Positions 45,885 through 54,872 of a stretch of DNA of 64,000 nt are shown piece after piece. Both the position numbers and the translations under genes were made by a program. This DNA is from Cyclobacterium sp. SYSU L10401 (GTDB lineage: Bacteria > Bacteroidota > Bacteroidia > Cytophagales > Cyclobacteriaceae). Below the pieces are notes generated by a model, which was given only the letters and a program-made list of their open reading frames with translations, searched no databases and was not told the DNA's origin. The stretch spans positions 62,001-126,000 of the forward strand of contig NZ_WOFO01000009.1 in NCBI RefSeq assembly GCF_010993705.1, written 5' to 3'. How positions within the stretch are numbered: position 1 is the stretch's first letter; each line of letters begins with the position of its first letter.

Positions 45885-46823
45885 TTATTTATTGCTTAAA
45901 CCATCCAGAACAGACATTACCTCTTTGACATGGGTTCTTGAAACCTCCAATAATGCTTTTTCCTCCTTATTCAAATCAAGCTCGATGACCTTTTCGATGC
46001 CATTTTTACCCAATATGACAGGCACTCCCAGGTAACAGTCGTCAATTCCATATTCCCCATCCAATTTGATACAAACTGGGAAGACTCTTTTCTGATTTTT
46101 GACAATAGACTCTACCATTTGAGCAGCTGCAGAGCCAGGGGCGTACCAGGCAGATGTCCCCATCAATTTCACCAATTCTCCGCCGCCAAATTTTGTTCGC
46201 TCAATAATGGCATCCAGCTTCTCTTTGGAAATTAATTCTGTCACAGGTATTCCGGCTACGGTAGTATACCTGGGAAGAGGCACCATGGTGTCTCCATGGC
46301 CTCCCATTAAAATGGCCTGAATTTCCTTTGGAGAAATGTTCAATTCCTCAGCAATGAAGGCCCTATAACGGGCGGTATCCAAAATCCCAGCCATTCCCAT
46401 TACCTTTGTTTTAGGAAATTTTGAGGTGACATGGGCTTGATAGGTCATTACATCCAGGGGATTGGATACCACTACGATGATCGTATCTGGCGAGTGTTTG
46501 ATCACATTCTCAGTAACCGTCTTTACTATTCCGGCATTGGTCTCTATGAGGTCATCCCTGGTCATCCCTGGTTTTCTGGGTAATCCCGAAGTGATGACCA
46601 CCACGTCAGATCCAGCCGTTTTGGAATAATCATTGGTACTCCCAATAGTCCTGCTATCGTACACGTTAATGGGGGCTTTTTGCCAAATATCCAGTGCTTT
46701 TCCTTCAGCCACTCCCTCTTTGATATCTACCAGGACTATTTCCTCGGCTATTTCTCGGTAAGCCAGTACGTCTGCGCATGTTGCACCTACATTGCCGGCT
46801 CCGACTACGGTTACTTTTGTCAT
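45885..46823 (-). CDS. mdh: malate dehydrogenase (lactate dehydrogenase-like type)
   Basis: This 312-residue NAD-dependent enzyme of the TCA cycle has the cofactor motif GAGNVG (8-13) and Asp34 for NAD. Substrate Arg83 and Arg89 lie in the mobile loop (LPRKPGMTR). Catalytic Asp149 and His176 are present (GGHGDTMVP), with Arg152. Arg at the position that is Gln in lactate dehydrogenases supports malate. It is a single gene with its own terminator. Confidence 0.97.
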   Translation of the reverse strand: MTKVTVVGAGNVGATCADVLAYREIAEEIVLVDIKEGVAEGKALDIWQKAPINVYDSRTIGSTNDYSKTAGSDVVVITSGLPRKPGMTRDDLIETNAGIVKTVTENVIKHSPDTIIVVVSNPLDVMTYQAHVTSKFPKTKVMGMAGILDTARYRAFIAEELNISPKEIQAILMGGHGDTMVPLPRYTTVAGIPVTELISKEKLDAIIERTKFGGGELVKLMGTSAWYAPGSAAAQMVESIVKNQKRVFPVCIKLDGEYGIDDCYLGVPVILGKNGIEKVIELDLNKEEKALLEVSRTHVKEVMSVLDGLSNK

Positions 46824-46909
46824 TTTTTATAATCGGTTTAGATTAAATATTTTTCAAAACTTGCGCTAAGATATTAAAGAATGCGCTTTATATGAAGTAA
46901 TATCCTGAA

Positions 46910-47431
46910 TTATTCAAACATCTGACCCAGGTTAAAAAAACCATAGGAGTTCCTGTAAGAAGTAAATAGCTGGTGATTGGTTTGGTTGTAATAACTTGCC
47001 AGGGAAGTCATCATCTTGGCCCTTATTTTCTGGTTATTTCTAAAAATATCCAGGATCGCATAATTGGGAATTACCCATAAAAGCGCTTCCTCTGTATTCA
47101 CTATGGCAGTATAGATTCTTTTGGAGTTCTCCAGCATGGAATTTTCTCCAAAAGCATACCCTTCTCTTACCTTAATGATGGTTTCAAAATCTGACCGGAT
47201 ATCGATATTCAGGGTTACTTCTCCTTTTTCTAAAATATACAATGCCTGACTGGGGTCATTCCTGAAAAACACCACTTCATTCCTTTCATATTTTCGCTGG
47301 TGTATCGCTGGAAGGAACCTGGACAACTCAGCAAAATTAAGGTCTTCAAAATACCTGATTTTCCCTAAAAACTCGAATTGCTTTAATTCGGATTCACTGT
47401 ATTTCTTTCTGAAAGGGTTTAACTTATTCAT
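46910..47431 (-). CDS. cyclic nucleotide-binding domain protein
   Basis: This 173-residue protein holds a single cNMP-binding (CAP_ED) beta-barrel at about residues 25-140 (ERNEVVFFRNDPSQALYILEKGEV, EGYAFGENSML) and no HTH domain after it. It is therefore not a Crp-type transcription factor on its own and may bind a nucleotide or act as a partner subunit. The Arg that contacts the cyclic phosphate is not clearly conserved. It overlaps tilS by 4 nt (ATGA), which suggests translational coupling. Confidence 0.8.
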   Translation of the reverse strand: MNKLNPFRKKYSESELKQFEFLGKIRYFEDLNFAELSRFLPAIHQRKYERNEVVFFRNDPSQALYILEKGEVTLNIDIRSDFETIIKVREGYAFGENSMLENSKRIYTAIVNTEEALLWVIPNYAILDIFRNNQKIRAKMMTSLASYYNQTNHQLFTSYRNSYGFFNLGQMFE

Positions 47432-48753
47432 ACTTTTTTCTTAAAATATACCACTTCCCGGGTTGAAGAAGTTACTTTATACCTATCATCAATTCTATAT
47501 CCGACCACCCAAACAATCGCCTCTCCTGAGCAAAGCACCTTTATAGATTTTTTTTTAATCAGAGGTACCTTCAAATCTATCAGGAAGTCACTGACTTTCT
47601 TGAACTGCCTCATCCCCAAAGGCATAAACCGGTCCCCTTCCTGCCAATTTCTCAATACTAATGGAAAATCAAGCAACTGACTATCCAGAAAGGCATTTTC
47701 TGAAGATCGATCAATCTTCCAATCCTCTTTTAAATGAAGAATATCGTAATTTGTATCCCCATTCAGCACCAGGGAGATATCATGATCTTCTATGGTGAAA
47801 GTTGGGTTCCCTATGTTTTTTTTACCTAAAATAAGGCATTCCCTGTCAATGTTCAGTATCCAGTTTCCGGAAAGGAAGCATTTTCCCGATTCTCCCTGCT
47901 GAACAGCAAGTAAAATATCTTCTACCTGAGCATAAACAAACCCTTTTGGCCGTAACCAATAAAACAACAAGGAAGCCTTTCCGGGGACATCTACCAGCTC
48001 CTTATACTCAAGATACTCAAAAGGCGGCTCATGTTGGATCCGGGCTTTTAGCCATTGCTCAAAAAAATAAAAAAAGGCTTTTCCTGTATCTTTGATCCGC
48101 TCAAAACTGTATTGCATGAGGGCTGGACCACTGGGATCAAAATCTGATAAGACGGGTAATACCTTATGCCGTACAAAATTCCTTTTGTACAAGGTCTTTT
48201 GGTTGCTGCTGTCCTCCCTCCAGTCAAGGGATTCAGCCTGAAGGAATTCCCGGATCTCAGATCTATTAAAAGGAAGCAGAGGTCGGATAATGAAGTCCCT
48301 CTTTTCGGACATTCCATACACACCTTCTATTCCCGTTCCCCGGAGCAAATTGAGTAAAACCGTCTCCAATTGGTCATCTGCATGATGTGCTACCAGTACG
48401 CCAGAGGTACCCATTTCTTTTTGTAATTGTTCAAACCATTCATACCGCAGTTCCCTCGCTGCCATTTGCAAAGACAGCCCATGCGTCTTCATGTATGCAT
48501 CCGTATCCAGGACATTTACATGAATGGGGACATTCATTTTCTTGGCCAGGCGGCGAACCCATTCCTCATCCAGCTCGCTCTCCCGACCCCTAAGCTGGTA
48601 ATTGCAATGAACCAAATCGAATTTAAACCCACCTAAATGAAGCAAGTGGGCCAGTACCACACTGTCCATCCCTCCGCTGATTGCTAAAAGATAATGCTTT
48701 TGGACATCCAAAAGATTATTTTCCCGTACATGATGGATAAATCTATGAAGCAT
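47428..48753 (-). CDS. tilS: tRNA(Ile)-lysidine synthetase
   Basis: This 441-residue enzyme modifies C34 of the CAU-anticodon tRNA-Ile to lysidine so that it reads AUA. The PP-loop SGGMDS (26-31) marks the N-type ATP pyrophosphatase. HADDQLETVLLNLLRGTGIEG and the C-terminal TilS domain (EGDRFMPLGM, KKVSDFLID) complete the family. It is essential in most bacteria. It is divergent from the OstA-like gene. Confidence 0.95.
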   Translation of the reverse strand: MLHRFIHHVRENNLLDVQKHYLLAISGGMDSVVLAHLLHLGGFKFDLVHCNYQLRGRESELDEEWVRRLAKKMNVPIHVNVLDTDAYMKTHGLSLQMAARELRYEWFEQLQKEMGTSGVLVAHHADDQLETVLLNLLRGTGIEGVYGMSEKRDFIIRPLLPFNRSEIREFLQAESLDWREDSSNQKTLYKRNFVRHKVLPVLSDFDPSGPALMQYSFERIKDTGKAFFYFFEQWLKARIQHEPPFEYLEYKELVDVPGKASLLFYWLRPKGFVYAQVEDILLAVQQGESGKCFLSGNWILNIDRECLILGKKNIGNPTFTIEDHDISLVLNGDTNYDILHLKEDWKIDRSSENAFLDSQLLDFPLVLRNWQEGDRFMPLGMRQFKKVSDFLIDLKVPLIKKKSIKVLCSGEAIVWVVGYRIDDRYKVTSSTREVVYFKKKV

Positions 48754-48776
48754 AAATCAAAAATACCATTTTATAT

Positions 48777-48784
48777 TAATTTTG
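48777..48784 (+). promoter_or_regulatory. -7 box of the OstA-like gene
   Basis: TAATTTTG lies 18 nt before the ATG at 48803, giving a very short leader. It overlaps the only upstream alternative start (a TTG at 48782), which argues for the ATG at 48803. Confidence 0.5.
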
Positions 48785-48802
48785 CCTCGGAAATCAATTC
48801 GG

Positions 48803-50410
48803 ATGACATCAATCAGATTTATTTTATTTAGTTTTTGCCTGACCATGCCCATTTTCGGGGTGCATGCACAGGAAGAAAAAAGTCGTTTGGAAATCCTTCA
48901 GGCGGCTGAACTTTTGGGGGCAGAAGGTTTTGAGCGACTTCTGGATGATGTTATCATGAAACATCAAAATTCCCTTATTTATTGCGATTCTGCTCATTTT
49001 TATGGGCAGGAAAATCTAGCCAAACTTTTCGGCAATGTGCGAATCGAAGACCAGGAAGATCCCATTACGGCTACCAGCCTATATGCCGAATATGATGGTG
49101 ATAGCCAAATGGCCCGACTTCGAAACAATGTGATTCTGGTCAACGAAGGCACCACCCTTTATACAGATTACCTGGACTACAACAGGGCATCGGGGGTGGC
49201 CAATTATTTTAATTCCGGCATGGTTAAAGACAGCACCAACACCCTTACCAGTGAGAATGGTGTTTACGAAACTCAGATAAAAAAAATCACTTTTACCGAT
49301 GAGGTGACTTTGGTCAATCCGGATTACACCTTGAAATCAAATATTCTATTTTATTATACCACCACCAAAATTGCTGAAACCGAAAAATTAACCAACATTT
49401 TATCCAAAGATGGCACCAGACTAAATGCCCAAAGAGGAAGTTTTTATGATACAGAAAATAAAATCTTTAGGTTTTATGACGGAGACGTGGAATCAGAAAA
49501 TAGCATCATCTATGGGGAGATATTGTATTATGAAGAAAGCGCCCAATATTATGAGGCAAAGGAAAATGTAAGCATATTTAATAAAGAGAGGGATGTGGAA
49601 GTTTTCGGAGATGAAGGGAAGTACTGGGAGGCAGATCAATATTCCAAGGTGTATGGCAATGCTTTGATCCAGAAATATTTTGAGCAGGATACCCTGTTTA
49701 TGATTGCTGACACCTTAATCACACAGGATGGCGACAAACCCGAAGAAAAATTCATGCTCGCCTATCCGAATATGCGCATGCTAAAATCGGATCTTGCCGG
49801 GAGAGCTGACTCCATGGCTTACCTTTATGCCGATTCTACAGTTTACCTTTATTCAGACCCTGTCTTGTGGAGCAATAAGAGTCAAATCACCGCAGATAGC
49901 ATCAATTTTTTAATCGCCAATGAAGAAATTGATCAGGCATTACTCATAGACAATGCTTTTGCCATCACAAAGGATACCGTCAATAATTTCAACCAAATCA
50001 AAGGCCGGAAAATGACCGGGTATTTCCTACAGGGAGAAATGGACAAACTGGATGTAGAAGGTAATGGGGAATCGCTGTATTTCGCATTGGAAAATGACAC
50101 GACTTTCAAGGGCCTGAATCAATTGCTTTGTGGGAGGATCATCATGCAATTTCAGGAAGGAGCAGTGCAAAAAATAAGCCATTCCATAAAACCAGAGGCC
50201 TCATTTATTCCCCCGCATTTAATCAAGGAAGACCAGAAACAACTAAAGGGTTTTACCTGGAGGGGAGATGAACGGCCAGGCAGGACCTTGGTCAGGGACT
50301 GGAGAATGCCTGCAAACCGGAACAAAAACCGATACAGCTTTTTTGATGAACCCGACGTTAGGCTTCCCTTGCCTGACGAGGACGAAATACAAAAATTTAT
50401 AGATAATTAA
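48803..50410 (+). CDS. OstA-like (LptA/LptD N-terminal type) LPS transport protein
   Basis: This protein of about 535 residues has a signal peptide (ending VHAQ) and repeats of the beta-jellyroll OstA/LptA fold. Each repeat has the form of a cover strand plus an AEYDGDSQMARLRNNV-like segment (others are SENGVYETQIKKITF and YYEESAQYYEAKENV). Such proteins form the periplasmic bridge that carries lipopolysaccharide to the outer membrane. It has no beta-barrel C-terminal domain, so it is not full LptD. The start is chosen at 48803 by the signal peptide and promoter position. Confidence 0.87.
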   Translation: MTSIRFILFSFCLTMPIFGVHAQEEKSRLEILQAAELLGAEGFERLLDDVIMKHQNSLIYCDSAHFYGQENLAKLFGNVRIEDQEDPITATSLYAEYDGDSQMARLRNNVILVNEGTTLYTDYLDYNRASGVANYFNSGMVKDSTNTLTSENGVYETQIKKITFTDEVTLVNPDYTLKSNILFYYTTTKIAETEKLTNILSKDGTRLNAQRGSFYDTENKIFRFYDGDVESENSIIYGEILYYEESAQYYEAKENVSIFNKERDVEVFGDEGKYWEADQYSKVYGNALIQKYFEQDTLFMIADTLITQDGDKPEEKFMLAYPNMRMLKSDLAGRADSMAYLYADSTVYLYSDPVLWSNKSQITADSINFLIANEEIDQALLIDNAFAITKDTVNNFNQIKGRKMTGYFLQGEMDKLDVEGNGESLYFALENDTTFKGLNQLLCGRIIMQFQEGAVQKISHSIKPEASFIPPHLIKEDQKQLKGFTWRGDERPGRTLVRDWRMPANRNKNRYSFFDEPDVRLPLPDEDEIQKFIDN

Positions 50411-50414
50411 TATT

Positions 50415-50439
50415 AAATGTACTTTAAATTACATTTTTA
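50415..50439 (+). terminator. weak A/T-rich terminator after the OstA-like gene
   Basis: AAATGTA-CTTTAAAT-TACATTT is followed by TTATG with few T. The 202-nt gap before the next gene otherwise shows nothing clear. Confidence 0.35.
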
Positions 50440-50612
50440 TGAAAAGCAATATTTTTTAAAATATTTCTCAACGGAGGACCTGAAAAAAAATTTTATAAAT
50501 GTTAACAATTTTTAACCCGGTAATGGTAAAAAAGTGGAACCAAATGGCTATTTTTATACGTATATAAAGGAAATGAAAAACAAAAATTAACAATTATCGA
50601 TTTTAACTTTAC

Positions 50613-51326
50613 ATGAAATTTTTCTTCACAATACTATTCATTCTGTTAACCATGGCGCAGCAGCAAGTTGAAGCCAGGCAGGTGCGTGTATTAAGTGAAA
50701 ATGTAGAGTTTAGCGGGAAGGTAAATACTACACAACGAAAATCCCTGATCCTTCAAAACGATTCCAATGAAAGTGCTACCTACTTCTTACGGTATTTGAG
50801 AGGAAATGTAGGGTCTTCCCAAAACATACTCATCTGTCTGGGAGATGAATGTTTTGATCCTCGTGAAGACCTTTCGCCCATCCAATTTACCCTTGCTCCG
50901 GGAGAAATATTCACCGATTTATACATTGAATTTGAATTGGGGATTACAGCTACCAAGGGAACATTTGATTTACATTTCTTCAACACCTCCAATATCCGGG
51001 ATGCGTTTGTTATCGAATGTGTCTACAATGTTGCCGGAGAGAACCCCTCCGATAATATCAGTCATAAAGATGTGGATATGGGAAGTATCTATCCTAACCC
51101 AAGTGTGCGAACCGCGCAACTTGACTATAAAATCAAAAACCCCAACGCCAAGGTTCGGGTGGTTATCAACAGTTTTATTGGTAACCCAATCTATGACTTC
51201 AATTTAGATGCAAGTCAGGAGACCTTGCTGATTCCGGTGACTGACCTGAACCCGGGAACTTATTTTTACACGTTGATTGTCGACAATAAAAATATTGTTA
51301 CCAAGAAACTCTACGTTAAAAGGTAA
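50613..51326 (+). CDS. secreted protein with type IX secretion (type A) sorting domain
   Basis: This 237-residue protein has a signal peptide (ending VEA), a beta-rich middle part and a typical T9SS C-terminal sorting domain from about residue 155. The domain motifs are SIYPNPS, then LIPVTDLNPGTYFYTLIV, and an ending in KKLYVKR. It should cross the outer membrane through the Por system. The mature part lacks a recognised enzyme domain and may be an adhesin or a structural protein. Confidence 0.85.
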   Translation: MKFFFTILFILLTMAQQQVEARQVRVLSENVEFSGKVNTTQRKSLILQNDSNESATYFLRYLRGNVGSSQNILICLGDECFDPREDLSPIQFTLAPGEIFTDLYIEFELGITATKGTFDLHFFNTSNIRDAFVIECVYNVAGENPSDNISHKDVDMGSIYPNPSVRTAQLDYKIKNPNAKVRVVINSFIGNPIYDFNLDASQETLLIPVTDLNPGTYFYTLIVDNKNIVTKKLYVKR

Positions 51327-51352
51327 GTATTATCTGTGGTTGACAAACCGCC

Positions 51353-51383
51353 TTGATAACCAATTAATAATCCCTTATATTTG
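51353..51383 (+). promoter_or_regulatory. Bacteroidota-type promoter of bamD
   Basis: TTG at 51353-51355 and TATATTTG at 51376-51383 are separated by 20 nt. The predicted start of transcription is only a few bases before the ATG, giving a nearly leaderless mRNA. Confidence 0.65.
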
Positions 51384-51394
51384 CAGGCCTAATG

Positions 51395-52318
51395 ATGAAA
51401 GCACAAGCATATATTATTTTACTCCTTGTTTCAACCCTTACTTTCGGTTGTGGCGAATTTTACAAATTGGAAAAAAGTACCAACTGGGATGAGCTTTATG
51501 AAGCCGCCAACCGGTATTACGATCAGGGTGATTATAACAAATCCATCATTTTATATGACAGGGTTTTGCCGGTAATTAAAGGGAGTGGTAAAGCAGAGTT
51601 AGCAGAATTCAATTATGCATACGCCCATTTTCGTACCAAAAGATTTATCGAGTCTGCCGGCTATTTTAAAACCTTTTTCGATACCTATAATCGATCCCCT
51701 TTAGCAGAAGAAGCTTTATTCATGCACGCCTATTCCCTTTACCTGGATTCTCCGGATTATAACCTGGATCAAAGGAGCTCAAGGGAAGCCGTCAATTCCA
51801 TTCAGCTGTTCATGAACCGGTACCCTGAGTCAGACTCTTACGAAAGAGCTAGCTCCATGATTGACGACCTTCAGAAAAGGTTTGAGGAAAAGGCTTTTGA
51901 AGAATCCAAGATGTATTACCGGTTGACTGACGGATTATTTCCCGGAGAGTTTTACAGGGCATGTATCGTTAATTTTCAAAACTTTGCCAAGTCTTTTCCA
52001 GACAGCAAGTACAACGAGGAACTTGCTTTTAAATTGGTAGAAGTCAGTGCAGCTTATGCAGAAAGAAGCGTGTTTGACAAAAAGGAAGAAAGACTGAATC
52101 AATCCATTGATTTTGCTCAGAATTTTGGTCAGAAATATCCGGACAGCCAATATGGGAAAAAGGTGAATAACCTCATGTCTGAAACAAAAACTGAGTTGGA
52201 GGCCCATTACCGCTTAAAAGAACAGTATGAGGCTCGCTCGGCAGAAGCCCAGAGAATACGGGAAGAAGAAGAAAGAAATCAAGCAGCCACTGAGGCATTG
52301 CGAAACGTAGAAAATTAA
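51395..52318 (+). CDS. bamD: outer membrane assembly lipoprotein BamD
   Basis: This protein of about 307 residues has a lipobox (LTFGC, Cys19) and TPR-like repeats (WDELYEAANRYYDQGDYNKSIILYDRVLP, FNYAYAHFRTKRFIESAGYFKTFFDTY) that form the BamD scaffold. It works with BamA to fold outer-membrane barrels. The first ATG pair (51392 and 51395) differs by one residue. It is first in the cluster bamD-rpoZ-coaBC-porD-recN. Confidence 0.93.
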   Translation: MKAQAYIILLLVSTLTFGCGEFYKLEKSTNWDELYEAANRYYDQGDYNKSIILYDRVLPVIKGSGKAELAEFNYAYAHFRTKRFIESAGYFKTFFDTYNRSPLAEEALFMHAYSLYLDSPDYNLDQRSSREAVNSIQLFMNRYPESDSYERASSMIDDLQKRFEEKAFEESKMYYRLTDGLFPGEFYRACIVNFQNFAKSFPDSKYNEELAFKLVEVSAAYAERSVFDKKEERLNQSIDFAQNFGQKYPDSQYGKKVNNLMSETKTELEAHYRLKEQYEARSAEAQRIREEEERNQAATEALRNVEN

Positions 52319-52333
52319 ACAAACAAATATAAC

Positions 52334-52648
52334 ATGGCAGTTAATCCATCAATTATCACCAGGGATCTGGATAAAGTAGCCGAAAAATCAGGCAATCTTT
52401 ACGAATCAATCTTCGTGATATCACAAAGGGCAAAGCAAATATCTTCTACCATGAAGGAAGAGCTCAACAATAAGCTTTCCGAATTTGCCTCCACCGTTGA
52501 TAACCTGGAAGAGGTGTTTGAAAACAAGGAACAAATTGAAATTTCCAAGTTCTACGAAAGGATGCCCAAGCCAAGTACCCTGGCTATGGAAGAATTCATG
52601 GAGGACAAGGTTTTGTTCAGATATCCGGAAGAAGAAAGCGAATCTTAA
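52334..52648 (+). CDS. rpoZ: RNA polymerase omega subunit (Bacteroidota type)
   Basis: This 104-residue protein resembles the divergent RpoZ of Bacteroidota. It has NPSIITRDLDKVAEKSGNLYESIFVISQRAKQI-type helices and the conserved KPSTLAMEEFMEDKVLFRYPE tail. It helps assemble RNA polymerase. It lies 15 nt after bamD and one base before coaBC. Confidence 0.9.
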   Translation: MAVNPSIITRDLDKVAEKSGNLYESIFVISQRAKQISSTMKEELNNKLSEFASTVDNLEEVFENKEQIEISKFYERMPKPSTLAMEEFMEDKVLFRYPEEESES

Positions 52649-52649
52649 A

Positions 52650-53867
52650 ATGCCACTTTCCGGCAAACGTATCCTGATTGGCGTAAGCGGAGGTATTGCA
52701 GCCTACAAGGTGGCACATCTCATCCGATTATTGATAAAATCCAAAGCAGAAGTCAAAGTCATCATGACGGCTTCTGCTTTGGACTTTATTACCCCCCTCA
52801 CCTTATCCACTTTGTCCAAAAACCCTGTTTTTATTGATTTTTTCGATAAAAAAACCGGTGAGTGGAACAATCATGTGGATTTGGGGAAATGGGCAGACCT
52901 GATGATCATTGCGCCTTTGTCTGCCAATACCCTGGCAAAAATGGCCCACGGACAAAGTGATAATTTACTTTGCTGTACCTATTTATCCTGTACCTGTCCG
53001 GTGCTTGCCGTACCTGCCATGGACCTGGACATGTACCAGCATGCCGCAGTCAAGACCAATCTGGATACCCTTAGAAGTTTTGGCCATACTGTTATGGAAG
53101 CTACATCGGGAGATCTGGCTAGCGGATTGGTAGGCCAGGGTAGAATGGCTGAACCGGAAGATATTTTGGAGCATGCAAAAGACCTCTTATTGCCGACCTC
53201 CCTGCTGAAAGGGAAACACATCATGATTACCGCAGGACCAACACAAGAGGCCATAGATCCGGTGCGCTACCTTAGCAACCACTCCTCCGGGAAAATGGGG
53301 ATTTCCGTGGCCCTAGAAGCAGCCAAGCGAGGAGCTGAGGTCACCCTGATTTTAGGCCCTACAACATTAAAAGCAGCACATCCCAACATACAAACAGTCC
53401 ATGTCACCAGTGCAGAGGACATGTTCACTGCAGCAAAACGCTACCACGAACTTACAGACGTATGCATTTTTTCGGCAGCAGTAGCAGATTACCGTCCGGA
53501 AAAAGTGGAAACGGAAAAAATCAAGAAAAAAGATTCGGCATTCACCATCCCACTAGTGAAAAATCCGGATATCGCTAAACATTTGGGAAACAAAAAAGGA
53601 AAAAAACAATACCATATTGGTTTTGCCCTGGAAACGGATGAGGGAACGGGAAGCGCTAAAAGTAAACTGAAAAGTAAAAACCTGGACTTCATCGTGCTGA
53701 ACACCTTGCTAGACCCGGAAGCAGGCTTTCAGAAGGACACCAATAAGGCTACCCTTATTTTGAAAAATGGGGAGGAAATAAAAACTCCGGTTATGGCCAA
53801 GGAGGAACTGGCCAAAATCATTCTGGATAAATTAGAAACCCTGTTGGGTGCAACAGAAAATAAATGA
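52650..53867 (+). CDS. coaBC: bifunctional phosphopantothenoylcysteine decarboxylase / phosphopantothenate-cysteine ligase
   Basis: This protein of about 405 residues makes 4'-phosphopantetheine for CoA. The CoaC part (about 1-190) is a flavoprotein with the GVSGGIAAYK motif, catalytic His75 (NHVDLGKWAD) and PAMDLDMY at 122-129; the Asn of the E. coli PAMN motif is Asp here. The CoaB part (about 190-405) has TAGPTQEAIDPVRYLSNHSSGKMG and AAVADYRP. The start is the ATG at 52650, one base after the rpoZ stop; the frame is open upstream but inside rpoZ. Confidence 0.95.
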   Translation: MPLSGKRILIGVSGGIAAYKVAHLIRLLIKSKAEVKVIMTASALDFITPLTLSTLSKNPVFIDFFDKKTGEWNNHVDLGKWADLMIIAPLSANTLAKMAHGQSDNLLCCTYLSCTCPVLAVPAMDLDMYQHAAVKTNLDTLRSFGHTVMEATSGDLASGLVGQGRMAEPEDILEHAKDLLLPTSLLKGKHIMITAGPTQEAIDPVRYLSNHSSGKMGISVALEAAKRGAEVTLILGPTTLKAAHPNIQTVHVTSAEDMFTAAKRYHELTDVCIFSAAVADYRPEKVETEKIKKKDSAFTIPLVKNPDIAKHLGNKKGKKQYHIGFALETDEGTGSAKSKLKSKNLDFIVLNTLLDPEAGFQKDTNKATLILKNGEEIKTPVMAKEELAKIILDKLETLLGATENK

Positions 53868-53910
53868 AAACGTTTATAACCGTAGTAGTCCTCGCCCAAA
53901 AAATACCTAA

Positions 53911-54825
53911 ATGATGGTACGTTCCCTGATCATTTGTACTTTATACCTTACCCTGATTACCCCATTCAGGTCATTGTCCCAACAGCTTGATTTTACCGTA
54001 ACCATCAACAGTGAAAGGGCCAGAACCCAGGACCAGGATGTCTTTGATCAAATGAAAACGGCCTTTGAACAGTTTCTCAATAACAGGAGTTGGACGGATG
54101 ATGAGTTTAGGCCCGAAGAAAGAATCAAAGGTAATTTATTGGTAACCATCAATGATATGCCCCGGGTAGGGCTATTTTCTGCCACGGTGCAGATTCAAAC
54201 AGTTAGGCCCATTTATGGTTCAAATTATGAGAGCCTGATGCTGAATTTTGCTGATAGAAACTGGACTTTTGAATATGTGGATTCCCAGCCTTTAGAATTC
54301 AATCAATATTCCTTTTTGAACAATATTACTTCTCTTCTGGCCTATTATGCCTATATAGCTCTGGGACTCGACTACGACTCTTTTGCTCCTAGGGCAGGCA
54401 ACCCTTTTTATGAAACAGCTAACAATATTGTAGCAAATGCACAACAATCATCCAGGCCTGGCTGGAACCAGAATCCTTCAGACAAAAGGAATCGATACTG
54501 GTTATCCAATGATTTATACAACTCTCAGGTATTGGTACCGGTCAGGGATGCTTATTATCTCTACCACAGGCAGGGACTGGACTTACTCACCAGCAAGCCG
54601 GAAGAAGGTTACAAAAACATTCTAAAAGCAATTAAAAACGTAGAAGAAGCCAATCAGGCACAACCCAATAGCATTCTGACCATTACTTTTATTGACGCCA
54701 AATCTGATGAGATTTGTAAAATCCTCAAAAATGCCCCTCAGGAAATCAAGGAGGAAGCTGTTGCTGCCTTACTAAAGGTTGATCCAAACAATGCTAGAAA
54801 ATACAATGACATTTTAAAAGGATAA
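53911..54825 (+). CDS. porD: DUF4835 family protein (PorD-like, type IX secretion)
   Basis: This 304-residue secreted protein has a signal peptide (residues 1-23). The sequence QQLDFTVTINSERARTQDQDVFDQM, YVDSQPLEF and LLAYYAYIALGLDYDSF matches the DUF4835 family, which includes PorD, an assembly factor of the P. gingivalis T9SS. It sits in the conserved coaBC-DUF4835-recN order of Bacteroidota. Its partner machinery is not in the window, but a T9SS substrate lies nearby at 50613. Confidence 0.85.
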   Translation: MMVRSLIICTLYLTLITPFRSLSQQLDFTVTINSERARTQDQDVFDQMKTAFEQFLNNRSWTDDEFRPEERIKGNLLVTINDMPRVGLFSATVQIQTVRPIYGSNYESLMLNFADRNWTFEYVDSQPLEFNQYSFLNNITSLLAYYAYIALGLDYDSFAPRAGNPFYETANNIVANAQQSSRPGWNQNPSDKRNRYWLSNDLYNSQVLVPVRDAYYLYHRQGLDLLTSKPEEGYKNILKAIKNVEEANQAQPNSILTITFIDAKSDEICKILKNAPQEIKEEAVAALLKVDPNNARKYNDILKG

Positions 54826-54872
54826 TCCTCTTTTTTGGTTAATTTTGATATCCTAAATTAAACCAAAGCACC

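Noticed and set aside
52485-52649. 55-codon N-terminal extension of coaBC
   Set aside because: It overlaps rpoZ in another frame. The ATG at 52650 gives the canonical N terminus directly after the rpoZ stop.
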